A stretch of DNA of 40,051 bases from Clostridia bacterium. Lineage in GTDB: Bacteria; Bacillota; Clostridia; Oscillospirales; Acutalibacteraceae. The notes below the pieces were generated by a model that saw only the letters and a list, made by a program, of their open reading frames with translations, was not told the origin of the DNA and did no database searches. This document shows, in pieces, positions 1 through 7,480 of this stretch. The translations under genes were made by a program, and so were the position numbers. How positions within the stretch are numbered: the stretch's first letter is position 1; each line of letters starts with the position of its first letter. The stretch spans positions 1 through 40,051 of the forward strand of contig JAFNZJ010000134.1 of the NCBI GenBank assembly GCA_017382915.1, read 5' to 3'.

Positions 1-158
1 GCATTGATTTTAAAAAAGTTGAAATTATTACGGATAAAAATGGTACGGGCAGCATAGAGATTACTAAGGCAATTATTTATACAAAAAATATAACCGACCT
101 TGAAAAAGCAAAAGCAATAATTAAAAATGAAACCGGCATTTTGGCCGTTGGAGGATAA
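1..158 (+). CDS. spoIIIAF: SpoIIIAF, C-terminal fragment
   Basis: The reading frame is open from base 3 to the TAA at 156-158 and its start lies outside the window. It encodes about 51 residues (IDFKKVEIITDKNG... to ...NETGILAVGG), a beta-alpha-beta pattern like the cytoplasmic C-terminal domain of stage III sporulation protein AF. The identity rests mainly on position: the stop is two bases before the SpoIIIAG start, as in the conserved spoIIIAA-AH order. SpoIIIAF belongs to the mother-cell half of the channel that links mother cell and forespore. The GGAGG near its 3' end probably serves as the ribosome binding site of spoIIIAG. The fragment is too short to be certain from sequence alone. 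Confidence 0.75.
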   Translation, partial: IDFKKVEIITDKNGTGSIEITKAIIYTKNITDLEKAKAIIKNETGILAVGG

Positions 159-160
159 AA

Positions 161-712
161 ATGGAGCTTTTAAAGGAAAAACTTAAAGGTTTTAACCTTA
201 AAAATAAAAAACTGATTTTACCTATTGTGGGTATTATAGGCATACTGCTTATTGGTTTATCATCCTTTGGCGATGAGGAGCAAGCGAGCGCTACAATAGA
301 CCAAAAACAAAGTGATACAGAATACTGCAATGAGCTTGAACAAAAAATTAAATCACTGGTTTCGGCAATAACGGGTGATACGGGCTGCATAGTAGCGGTA
401 ACGCTTGAAAGCTCGGGCGAATATATTTACGCCAACCAAAACACCGTTGATACCGACCAAAGTGAAGATACGGGCGGTGGCAGTACCACAACACGGCAAA
501 CCCATAAGTCCGAACAAAAATACATTATAGTTGAGGGTGAAAACGGCGAACAATCTGCATTGGTTGTTACCGAAAAAAAGCCGGATGTAAGGGGTGTTGC
601 CATAGTAACCGCAGGGTTAAATGATATAAATTATGAGGATGTTTTATCATCCGTTTCATCAATGCTTGGTATTGCAAGCAGAAAAATTAACATATCACAA
701 AAGGCAGAATAA
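161..712 (+). CDS. spoIIIAG: Stage III sporulation protein AG
   Basis: 183 residues. There is a short cytoplasmic N-terminus rich in Lys, one membrane segment (about residues 19-36, LILPIVGIIGILLIGLSSF) and an outside domain that starts with a helix (YCNELEQKIKSLVSAITG) followed by VAVTLESSGEYIYA and, near the end, PDVRGVAIVTAGLND...VSSMLGIASRKINIS. This is the ring-building motif shared with SpoIIIAH and type III secretion EscJ-like proteins. In Bacillus SpoIIIAG forms a large ring in the intermembrane space of the engulfed forespore. A Gly/Thr/Gln-rich loop (about 105-118) interrupts the domain, as is usual in this family. The gene follows spoIIIAF with a 2-base gap and precedes spoIIIAH. 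Confidence 0.95.
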   Translation: MELLKEKLKGFNLKNKKLILPIVGIIGILLIGLSSFGDEEQASATIDQKQSDTEYCNELEQKIKSLVSAITGDTGCIVAVTLESSGEYIYANQNTVDTDQSEDTGGGSTTTRQTHKSEQKYIIVEGENGEQSALVVTEKKPDVRGVAIVTAGLNDINYEDVLSSVSSMLGIASRKINISQKAE

Positions 713-744
713 GCCTTTAAAAAACAATTAAGGGGCGAAAATCA

Positions 745-1299
745 ATGAAAAATAAAACTATTTTCGGTAAAAAGCAGCTGATAATGGCGGCGCTTTTGCT
801 GGCGCTTGGCGGTGCCGTATGGCTTAATATGCAGTACTCAGGTGCGGCGGGTGGCTTTATAAATAATGCCGTATCATCTAACAAAAATTTGGGTGATACA
901 AAATATGTTGCCAATGTAAGCGGTCAAACGGCGGTACAAACCGCGGCCGGCACCGACTATTTTACATCCGCATCGGCCGAGCGTAAAAAAGCAAGGGAGG
1001 AAGCCGTTGCCCTGCTTGAAGAAACACTTGATAAGGTTGATGCCAACTCATCCGCCAAGCAAAAGGCGGCCGATGATATTGCAGAGGTAGCTGCCCGCAT
1101 TGAAAAGGAAGCCGCCATTGAAACGCTGATAAAGGCCAAGGGCTTTGAAAAAGTATTGGTTGTAATTGGTGATGACAGTGTAAGCGTTATAGTTAAAGCG
1201 GATGAGCTTTTACCCAGCCAAACCCTGCAAATTCAAGACGCCGTAACCTCTCAAACCAAAATTTCTTTACAAAACATTAAAATTGTTAATAAAAAATAG
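745..1299 (+). CDS. spoIIIAH: Stage III sporulation protein AH
   Basis: 184 residues. It has an N-terminal membrane anchor (about residues 11-27, QLIMAALLLALGGAVWL), then an Ala/Lys/Glu-rich helical stretch (about 75-130) and a C-terminal ring-building domain (IETLIKAKGFEKVLVVIGDDSVSVIVKADELLPSQTLQIQDAVTSQT). SpoIIIAH is the mother-cell partner of forespore SpoIIQ in the feeding-tube channel. An AAGGGGCG ribosome binding site lies about 9 bases before the ATG. It is the last gene of the spoIIIA operon, and a separate promoter begins at the base after its stop codon. Confidence 0.95.
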   Translation: MKNKTIFGKKQLIMAALLLALGGAVWLNMQYSGAAGGFINNAVSSNKNLGDTKYVANVSGQTAVQTAAGTDYFTSASAERKKAREEAVALLEETLDKVDANSSAKQKAADDIAEVAARIEKEAAIETLIKAKGFEKVLVVIGDDSVSVIVKADELLPSQTLQIQDAVTSQTKISLQNIKIVNKK

Positions 1300-1327
1300 T
1301 TGTACAAATTAAAATTTGTGTTATAAT
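1300..1327 (+). promoter_or_regulatory. Sigma-A-type promoter for the Asp23 gene
   Basis: TTGTAC at 1300-1305 and TATAAT at 1322-1327 are 16 bp apart, starting right at the end of spoIIIAH. It lies 41 bp before the next start codon, and a strong AAGGAGG (1351-1357) follows. This suggests that the Asp23 gene is expressed independently of sporulation. Confidence 0.75.
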
Positions 1328-1367
1328 AGAGTTGTACATAAGCAAATTTTAAGGAGGCGCTATTTTT

Positions 1368-1721
1368 ATGGCAAGCAATACTTCCGGATTATCTATTAAC
1401 AATGATGTTATAGCACGCATGGCTGAAATGGCAACACTTGAAACTGACGGTGTTGTTGCAATGGATAACCGCCCTATATCACTTCATAACATTTTGGGTA
1501 AAAAGGGTGGCACAAAATCGGTTTTAGTTTCAACCGAGCACGGCATTATTGATATTGAACTTTATATTAAGGTTAACGATTCTGCAAAGGTTAGCGATAT
1601 TGCAGAGCGTGTTCAAACCGGCGTTAAAGAAAAGCTTCAGGGTATGACCGGCAGTGCCGTTACCAAGGTGAATGTTGTTGTTACCGATGTTGAGCTTTCT
1701 GATGAGGGCGCAGACGCTTAA
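1368..1721 (+). CDS. Asp23/Gls24 family envelope stress protein
   Basis: 117 residues with the typical Asp23/Gls24 layout: INNDVIARMAEMATLETDGVVAM at the N-terminus, GIIDIELYIKVNDSAKVSDIAERVQTGVKEKLQGMTG in the middle, and VTKVNVVVTDVEL at the end. The family (Pfam DUF322) is implicated in cell-envelope homeostasis and alkaline or envelope stress in Gram-positive bacteria; some members are held at the membrane by AmaP. There is no membrane segment here, so it is cytoplasmic or peripheral. The ATG is set by AAGGAGG 11 bases upstream. In Clostridia a gene of this family often follows spoIIIAH, as it does here, but the usual nusB neighbour is absent. Confidence 0.93.
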   Translation: MASNTSGLSINNDVIARMAEMATLETDGVVAMDNRPISLHNILGKKGGTKSVLVSTEHGIIDIELYIKVNDSAKVSDIAERVQTGVKEKLQGMTGSAVTKVNVVVTDVELSDEGADA

Positions 1722-1740
1722 TAGAATATTTTTAAATTTT

Positions 1741-1771
1741 ATGCCTGCTACACATAATGTGTGGCAGGCAT
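1741..1771 (+). terminator. Hairpin terminator after the Asp23 gene
   Basis: ATGCCTGC (1741-1748) pairs with GCAGGCAT (1764-1771), and the stem continues inward through a T-G pair and ACACA/TGTGT to a 3-base loop, about 14 pairs in all. The tail that follows is AT-rich but has no clean T run, so termination strength is uncertain. Confidence 0.5.
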
Positions 1772-1802
1772 ATTATACAAATTAGCATAAGGGATGTTAA
1801 AA

Positions 1803-3248
1803 ATGAAAGAAAACTTAACCATGCTTATGGACCTGTATGAGCTTACTATGGCAAACGGAATTTTTTATTCCAAGGACAGGGATGTTATTTGTTATTTTGA
1901 TATGTTCTTTCGCCGTGTACCCGATGACGGCGGTTTTGCAATAATGGCAGGTCTTTCAAAGCTTATTGAGTATTTTAAAGAGCTTAAATTTACCGATGAT
2001 GACATTGAATATTTACGCAGCCTAAACCTTTTTGGTGATGAGTTTTTAGAATATTTAAGAAACTTTAATTTCACCTGTGATGTTTGGGCAATACCCGAAG
2101 GCACACCTATTTTCCCAAAAGAACCTATTGTGACCGTTAGGGGTCCTGCTATTCAGGCATTTTTGGTTGAAACAATGGTACTGCTTACCGTTAACCATCA
2201 GTCGCTTATTGCCACCAAGGCAAACCGTATTGTCCGCGCCGCAAACGGCAGGGCAGTTTTAGAATTTGGCGCCCGCCGTGCACACAGCTATGATGCCGCT
2301 ATGCTTGGCGCCCGCTCGGCCATAATTGGTGGTTGTGTTGGTACATCCTGCGTAAAGGCCGCAAAGGACTTTAGCGTAAAACCGTCAGGTACTATGGCAC
2401 ACAGCTGGGTACAGCTTTATAAAAGTGAGTATGAAGCCTTTAAAATCTATGCCGAACAATACCCCGACAGCTGTATGCTTTTGGTTGATACCTATAATGT
2501 ATTAAAATCGGGCATACCAAATGCAATAAAGGTGTTTAATGAGGTTGTTGTACCCAAGGGCTACCGCCCGCTAGGCGTTAGAATTGATAGTGGTGACATT
2601 ACATACCTTACCAAAAAGGTGCGTAAAATGTTGGACGATGCCGGTTTTCCCGACTGTAAAATCTGCGTTTCAAACTCACTTGATGAATATCTTATAAGGG
2701 ATATGCTTATTCAGGGTGCTGCAGTTGACAGCTTTGGTGTTGGTGAAAGGCTTATTACCGCATCATCTGAGGCCGTTTTTGGCGGTGTTTATAAGCTTGT
2801 TGCAACCCAAACTAAAGAGGGTAACATAATACCCAAAATTAAAATCAGTGAAAATACCGCTAAAATCACCATCCCATCATTTAAAAAGGCCTGGCGCCTT
2901 TTTGATAATGACACAGGCAAGGCCATTGCCGATGTTATTACCCTTTATGATGAGGTTATTGATGATACTAAGCCGTATGAAATATTTGACCCCGTACACA
3001 CCTGGAAGCGCAAAACCGTAGCCAACTTTACGGCAAAGCCGCTTGCTGTACGCATTTTTGATAAGGGTAAATGTGTTTACGCCTGCCCCAGCGTTGCCGA
3101 TTCTGCCGCATACTGCAAGCAGCAGGTTGAAACCCTTTGGGATGAGGTTAAGCGCTTTGAAAAGCCACATACCTATTATGTTGACCTTTCAAAAAATCTT
3201 TGGGAGGAACGCGCCGCTCTGTTGGAAAAATATTCCTTTAAAGGGTAG
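1803..3248 (+). CDS. pncB: Nicotinate phosphoribosyltransferase
   Basis: 481 residues. It joins nicotinate to PRPP to give nicotinate mononucleotide, the first step of NAD salvage (Preiss-Handler pathway). Family signatures run through the protein: LTMLMDLYELTMANGIF at the start, CYFDMFFRRVPDDGGFAIMAGL, then VLEFGARRAHSYDAAMLGARSAIIGG (phosphoribosyl-binding and catalytic region), GTMAHSWVQ, and GVRIDSGDITYLTKKVRKMLDDAGF. The length matches the Gram-positive form. The ATG at 1803 is preferred over one at 1794 because the AAGGG ribosome binding site (1789-1793) is only a base or so from the earlier ATG but 9 bases from the later one. It appears to be transcribed alone, between a terminator and the hyd promoter. 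Confidence 0.93.
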   Translation: MKENLTMLMDLYELTMANGIFYSKDRDVICYFDMFFRRVPDDGGFAIMAGLSKLIEYFKELKFTDDDIEYLRSLNLFGDEFLEYLRNFNFTCDVWAIPEGTPIFPKEPIVTVRGPAIQAFLVETMVLLTVNHQSLIATKANRIVRAANGRAVLEFGARRAHSYDAAMLGARSAIIGGCVGTSCVKAAKDFSVKPSGTMAHSWVQLYKSEYEAFKIYAEQYPDSCMLLVDTYNVLKSGIPNAIKVFNEVVVPKGYRPLGVRIDSGDITYLTKKVRKMLDDAGFPDCKICVSNSLDEYLIRDMLIQGAAVDSFGVGERLITASSEAVFGGVYKLVATQTKEGNIIPKIKISENTAKITIPSFKKAWRLFDNDTGKAIADVITLYDEVIDDTKPYEIFDPVHTWKRKTVANFTAKPLAVRIFDKGKCVYACPSVADSAAYCKQQVETLWDEVKRFEKPHTYYVDLSKNLWEERAALLEKYSFKG

Positions 3249-3270
3249 CCAAAGCATTTAAATTAAAATA

Positions 3271-3299
3271 TTGATTTTTTTATAAAAATATGCTATTAT
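3271..3299 (+). promoter_or_regulatory. Sigma-A-type promoter of the hyd maturation operon
   Basis: TTGATT (3271-3276) and TATTAT (3294-3299) are separated by 17 bp. The predicted start near 3306 leaves a leader of about 120 bases before the first gene. Confidence 0.6.
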
Positions 3300-3305
3300 A
3301 AAATT

Positions 3306-3412
3306 GTAAACTGACATAAAGATGAATTTATCGCCTGAGTGAAAGTTGCAATCAAAACAATATATCTTAATTTTTGACTGCACCTTAGGCTTGGTGCAGT
3401 CATTTTTATTTT
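3306..3412 (+). promoter_or_regulatory. Leader with intrinsic terminator and possible antiterminator
   Basis: GACTGCACC (3376-3384) and GGTGCAGTC (3393-3401) form a perfect 9-bp stem with an 8-base loop, followed by ATTTTTATTTT, immediately before the ribosome binding site of the first gene. A terminator in this place implies conditional read-through. An alternative pairing is visible: TGCA-A-TCAAAA (3347-3357) can pair with TTTTGA-C-TGCA (3372-3382) with one mismatch, which would break the terminator's 5' arm. Upstream, AAGAT (3319-3323) could pair with ATCTT (3364-3368). I do not recognise a known riboswitch class in it. Confidence 0.6.
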
Positions 3413-3427
3413 AAAGGAGTGTTTTTT

Positions 3428-3685
3428 ATGGAAACCAGAGTTGCCGTTATGGGCATTATTGTTGAAAATACAGACTCGGTGGAGGGACTTAACTCTTTAC
3501 TGCATGAATATGGTAATTACATTATAGGTCGTATGGGTCTACCCTACCGCGAAAAAAACATTAGCATTGTATCCATTGCCATTGACGCCCCGCAGGACAC
3601 AATATCTGCCCTTTCGGGCAAAATCGGAAGGTTGGATGGGGTAAGCGTTAAAACCGCATACTCCAATGTAATAAGCCATGAATGA
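3428..3685 (+). CDS. TM1266-type iron-only hydrogenase system putative regulator
   Basis: 85 residues, a small ACT-like ferredoxin-fold protein: TRVAVMGIIVENTDSVEGLNSLLHEYGNYIIGRMGLPYREKNISIVSIAIDAPQDTISALSGKIGRLDGVSVKTAYS. This is the TM1266 family, found beside hydE/hydF/hydG in many anaerobes and thought to sense or regulate the [FeFe]-hydrogenase system; its biochemical role is not established. The ATG at 3428 is chosen over the GTG at 3419, because the GTG overlaps the AAAGGAG ribosome binding site (3413-3419). The 3' end overlaps hydE by 8 bases, so the two are probably translationally coupled. Confidence 0.85.
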   Translation: METRVAVMGIIVENTDSVEGLNSLLHEYGNYIIGRMGLPYREKNISIVSIAIDAPQDTISALSGKIGRLDGVSVKTAYSNVISHE

Positions 3686-4730
3686 TATTATAAAGCTTAT
3701 TGACCGCCTTGAAAAAAGCCACTCACTTAACCTTTCAGAGTATGAGCAGCTTATTAACGGCTACTCCCCCACTGTGGCAGAGTATGCAGGCAAAAAGGCT
3801 GAGGCTGTAAGGCAGGCCGTTTATGGCAGGGATGTTTATATTCGCGGACTTATTGAAATAAGTAATATATGTAAAAACGACTGTTACTACTGCGGTATAA
3901 GGCACTCAAACAAAAAGTGCCAGCGTTACCGCCTTAGCGAGCAACAAATTTTAAACTGCTGCGATGAAGGCTACAGTCTTGGGTTTAGGACCTTTGTTTT
4001 GCAGGGCGGTGAAGATTTGCATTTTAGCGATGAACTACTATGCTCAATCATAACCAAAATAAAAGCCAAATACCCCGACTGTGCCGTAACACTGTCGATT
4101 GGTGAGCGCAGCTTTGAAAGCTATAAGGCCTTAAAAGAAGCCGGTGCTGACCGCTACCTATTAAGGCACGAAACAGCCGATAAAGACCATTACCAAAAAC
4201 TACACCCCGGTAATTTATCCTTTGAAAACCGCATAAAATGTCTTGAAAATTTAAAAAGTCTTGGTTTTCAGGTAGGATGCGGTTTTATGGTTGGCTCACC
4301 CTATCAAACGGCTAAAACCCTTGCCAAGGATTTAAAGTTTATTGAAACCTTTAAGCCTGATATGTGCGGCATCGGACCCTATATAACCCACAAAGAAACA
4401 CCTTTTAAAGATATGCCGTCGGGCAGTTTTGAACTGACCCTTTACCTTTTATCGATAGTGCGCCTTATTGACCCTAATTTGCTTTTACCCGCCACCACAG
4501 CGCTTGGCACAATTAACCCTAATGGTCGTGAAATGGGTATTAAAGCAGGCGCCAATGTAGTAATGCCCAACCTTTCACCAACCGACACCCGCAGCAAGTA
4601 TGAGCTTTATGAGGGCAAAATTTTCAGCGGTGATGAGGCGGCAGAGTGTAAAAAATCGCTTGAAAAAAGCATGAAAGCCATAGGCTACCAAATTGTTACC
4701 GCCCGTGGTGATAAAATTAACCAATCTTAA
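3678..4730 (+). CDS. hydE: [FeFe]-hydrogenase maturase HydE, radical SAM
   Basis: 350 residues. HydE is a radical SAM enzyme that helps build the 2Fe subcluster of the H-cluster, acting on the iron-cysteine-CO-cyanide product of HydG. The CX3CX2C motif for the 4Fe-4S cluster is at C65, C69 and C72 (ISNICKNDCYYCGIR), followed by the TIM-barrel strands (FVLQGGEDLHF, VTLSIGERSF, RYLLRHETADKDHYQKLHP) and the HydE-typical GCGFMVGSPYQT and MCGIGPYITHKETPF. It lies between the TM1266-type regulator and hydG. The length is normal for HydE and no defect is visible. BioB and ThiH are more distant alternatives, and the neighbours argue against them. Confidence 0.93.
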   Translation: MNDIIKLIDRLEKSHSLNLSEYEQLINGYSPTVAEYAGKKAEAVRQAVYGRDVYIRGLIEISNICKNDCYYCGIRHSNKKCQRYRLSEQQILNCCDEGYSLGFRTFVLQGGEDLHFSDELLCSIITKIKAKYPDCAVTLSIGERSFESYKALKEAGADRYLLRHETADKDHYQKLHPGNLSFENRIKCLENLKSLGFQVGCGFMVGSPYQTAKTLAKDLKFIETFKPDMCGIGPYITHKETPFKDMPSGSFELTLYLLSIVRLIDPNLLLPATTALGTINPNGREMGIKAGANVVMPNLSPTDTRSKYELYEGKIFSGDEAAECKKSLEKSMKAIGYQIVTARGDKINQS

Positions 4731-4743
4731 GGAAGTGTGTAAA

Positions 4744-6192
4744 ATGTCAAACTACAATCCAAAATCACTTAAAGCAGAGGAATTTATAAGCGATAGCGAA
4801 ATTTTAGAAACCCTGCGCTATGCTGAAGAAAATAAAAACAACACTCAGCTTATTGATGAAATTTTAGAAAAAGCAAGACCTAAAAAAACCGCCGATGGTG
4901 TAAAATGTGCAGGTCTTACCCACCGCGAAGCATCGGTACTGCTTGCCTGTGAGGACAAGGAAAAAATAAACCAAATGTTTGAATTGGCAGAGGAAATTAA
5001 GCAGGCATTTTACGGCAACCGAATTGTTATGTTTGCACCGCTTTACCTTTCAAACTACTGCGTAAACGGTTGTACCTACTGTCCATACCACTATCAAAAC
5101 AAACATATCTGCCGTAAAAAACTAACTCAAGAAGAAATTAAGGCAGAGGTTATAGCCCTGCAGGATATGGGTCATAAGCGCCTAGCCATTGAAGCGGGCG
5201 AAGACCCCGTTAACAACCCCATTGAATATATTTTAGAAAGCATTAAAACCATTTACAGCATACACCATAAAAACGGTGATATAAGAAGGGTTAATGTAAA
5301 CATTGCCGCCACCACGGTTGAAAATTACCGCAAGCTTAAAGAGGCCGGCATTGGCACATACATTCTGTTCCAAGAAACCTATCATAAAGAAAGCTATGAA
5401 AAACTGCACCCAACAGGTCCAAAGCACAATTATGCCTACCATACCGAGGCTATGGACCGCGCTATGGAGGGCGGTATTGATGATGTTGGTCTTGGTGTAC
5501 TGTTTGGACTGGAGCTTTATAAATATGAATTTGCGGGTCTTTTAATGCATGCCGAGCATTTAGAGGCGGTGCATGGTGTTGGTCCCCACACCATTAGTGT
5601 ACCAAGACTTAAAAGGGCAGATGATATTGACCCAAATCAGTTTGACAACGGTATATCGGATGAAATTTTTGAAAAAATTATTGCCTGCATTCGCATTGCT
5701 GTACCCTACACAGGTATGATAATTTCTACCAGAGAAAGTGAAGCGGTGCGCGGCAGGGCACTTCGCCTTGGTATTTCACAAATCAGCGGTGCTTCAAGAA
5801 CATCGGTTGGCGGCTACACCGAAGAGGAGCGCCCACACGATTCTGAACAGTTTGATGTTTCTGACCAACGCACCCTTGATGAGGTTGTAAGGTGGCTTAT
5901 GGAACTGGACCACATCCCTTCATTCTGTACCGCCTGCTACCGTGAGGGCAGAACAGGTGACCGCTTTATGCAGCTTTGTAAAAACGGTCAAATCCTTAAC
6001 TGCTGTCACCCCAACGCACTTATGACCCTTACCGAATATTTGGTGGACTACGCAAGTGAGGAAACCAAAAAAGTGGGCTTTGCACTTATTGAGAAAGAAC
6101 TTGGTAAAATCCCCAAAGAAAAGGTTAAAAATATAGCCGAGGATAATATTAAGCAAATCAAAGCATCAAACAGACGCGATTTTCGTTTTTAA
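4744..6192 (+). CDS. hydG: [FeFe]-hydrogenase maturase HydG, tyrosine lyase
   Basis: 482 residues. HydG cleaves tyrosine by radical SAM chemistry to p-cresol and dehydroglycine, giving the CO and cyanide ligands of the H-cluster on a dangler iron. The N-terminal radical SAM motif is C106, C110, C113 (YCVNGCTYCPY). The C-terminal auxiliary-cluster motif CX2CX22C is present (FCTACYREGRTGDRFMQLCKNG followed by QILNCCHPN), which separates HydG from ThiH. The ATG at 4744 is used because AAGGAAG sits about 8 bases upstream, just after the hydE stop; an upstream in-frame ATG at 4693 lies inside hydE and has no ribosome binding site. Confidence 0.95.
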   Translation: MSNYNPKSLKAEEFISDSEILETLRYAEENKNNTQLIDEILEKARPKKTADGVKCAGLTHREASVLLACEDKEKINQMFELAEEIKQAFYGNRIVMFAPLYLSNYCVNGCTYCPYHYQNKHICRKKLTQEEIKAEVIALQDMGHKRLAIEAGEDPVNNPIEYILESIKTIYSIHHKNGDIRRVNVNIAATTVENYRKLKEAGIGTYILFQETYHKESYEKLHPTGPKHNYAYHTEAMDRAMEGGIDDVGLGVLFGLELYKYEFAGLLMHAEHLEAVHGVGPHTISVPRLKRADDIDPNQFDNGISDEIFEKIIACIRIAVPYTGMIISTRESEAVRGRALRLGISQISGASRTSVGGYTEEERPHDSEQFDVSDQRTLDEVVRWLMELDHIPSFCTACYREGRTGDRFMQLCKNGQILNCCHPNALMTLTEYLVDYASEETKKVGFALIEKELGKIPKEKVKNIAEDNIKQIKASNRRDFRF

Positions 6193-6228
6193 GGTAAGAA
6201 ATCAAACCTAATCGAAAGGAAAATTACT

Positions 6229-7431
6229 ATGAGCCTTAATGAAGTTGTTTCGAGTGAGCGGGTGCATATTGGCTTTTTCGGACTGAGAAACGCAGGTAAA
6301 TCAAGCCTGGTTAATGCCGTTACAGGGCAAAACCTTTCACTGGTGTCAGATGTAAAGGGCACCACCACCGACCCCGTTTTAAAGGCAATGGAGTTACTGC
6401 CACTTGGCCCCGTAGTTATAATTGATACCCCCGGTATTGATGATGAGGGCGAGCTTGGTTTAATGAGGGTTGAAAAGGCAAAGCAGGTTTTAGCCAAAAC
6501 CAATATTGCCGTTTTGGTAGCATCTGCCTCCGCGCCCCTTTCCCCTGCTGAAAATGACCTTATAAAGCTTTTTAAAGAAAAAAGCATACCCTACATTATT
6601 GCTAAAAACAAGGCCGATTTACTTTTGACACTGCCAAAGGAAAGTGATAATGAAATTTATGTAAGCGCAACCAAAAACATAAACATAAATGAACTTAAAG
6701 AAAAAATTGCATCACTTAAAAAGGTGACGGATAGCGATAAAAAAATCCTTGCCGATATAGTAAAATCGGGCGATACCGTTATACTGACCATCCCCATTGA
6801 TGAGGCGGCACCAAAAGGCAGGCTTATATTACCCCAACAACAGGTGCTTCGTGAACTGCTTGAAATTGGGGCAACCGCCCTTGCCTGCAAACCTACCGAG
6901 CTTGAGCAAACGCTTGATAAGCTTAAATCGCCGCCCGACCTGGTTATAACCGATTCGCAGGTGTTTGGTGAGGTTGCAAAAATTCTGCCGTGTGATGTTA
7001 GCCTTACATCATTTTCAATTCTTTTTGCCCGTTATAAGGGTGATTTAAAGACAGTAGTAAGCGGCGCCGCAGCAATTAAAAATCTAAAAGACGGTGACAC
7101 CGTTTTAATATCTGAAGGGTGTACCCACCACCGCCAATGCAATGATATTGGCACCGTTAAACTGCCAAACCTTATAAAAAGCTTTACTAAAAAGCAAATA
7201 AATTTTGAATTCACTTCGGGCACAGAATTTAAAAACAACCTTACTAAATACGCCCTTATTGTCCATTGCGGCGGCTGTATGCTAAATGAAAAAGAAATGA
7301 AGCACCGCATATCCACCGCAGTAAGTGCCAATATACCCATTACCAACTACGGCATTGCATTGGCCTTAATAAACGGTATACTTAAACGCTCGGTTGAGCC
7401 GTTTGAGGAAATTAAAGATATATTTGATTAA
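6229..7431 (+). CDS. hydF: [FeFe]-hydrogenase maturation GTPase HydF
   Basis: 400 residues. HydF is the scaffold that receives the 2Fe precursor and hands it to the hydrogenase. The N-terminal GTPase domain has the P-loop GLRNAGKS (18-25), DTPG (66-69) and NKAD (127-130). A dimerisation domain follows. The C-terminal cluster-binding domain holds CTHH (298-301) and HCGGC (346-350), the conserved Cys/His ligands of the HydF 4Fe-4S cluster. AAAGGAAA lies about 7 bases before the ATG. It is the last gene of the operon and is followed by a strong terminator. No hydrogenase large-subunit gene is in this window. Confidence 0.95.
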   Translation: MSLNEVVSSERVHIGFFGLRNAGKSSLVNAVTGQNLSLVSDVKGTTTDPVLKAMELLPLGPVVIIDTPGIDDEGELGLMRVEKAKQVLAKTNIAVLVASASAPLSPAENDLIKLFKEKSIPYIIAKNKADLLLTLPKESDNEIYVSATKNININELKEKIASLKKVTDSDKKILADIVKSGDTVILTIPIDEAAPKGRLILPQQQVLRELLEIGATALACKPTELEQTLDKLKSPPDLVITDSQVFGEVAKILPCDVSLTSFSILFARYKGDLKTVVSGAAAIKNLKDGDTVLISEGCTHHRQCNDIGTVKLPNLIKSFTKKQINFEFTSGTEFKNNLTKYALIVHCGGCMLNEKEMKHRISTAVSANIPITNYGIALALINGILKRSVEPFEEIKDIFD

Positions 7432-7442
7432 ATTACATTATC

Positions 7443-7470
7443 CCCCGCCTTTTTTTCAAGGCGGGGTGTT
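7443..7470 (+). terminator. Intrinsic terminator of the hyd operon
   Basis: CCCCGCCTT (7443-7451) and AAGGCGGGG (7458-7466) form a perfect 9-bp GC-rich stem with a 6-base loop, followed by TGTTTATG. It ends just before the repeat element that starts near 7481. Confidence 0.85.
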
Positions 7471-7480
7471 TATGTAGCAA

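Noticed and set aside
121..390. Antisense ORF over spoIIIAF/spoIIIAG
   Set aside because: Fully covered by well supported genes on the other strand, with no family resemblance.
3306..3375. Known riboswitch (fluoride, TPP, c-di-GMP, preQ1, ZTP, SAM) in the hyd leader
   Set aside because: The conserved core sequences of these classes, as I know them, are not present; reported only as an unassigned leader.
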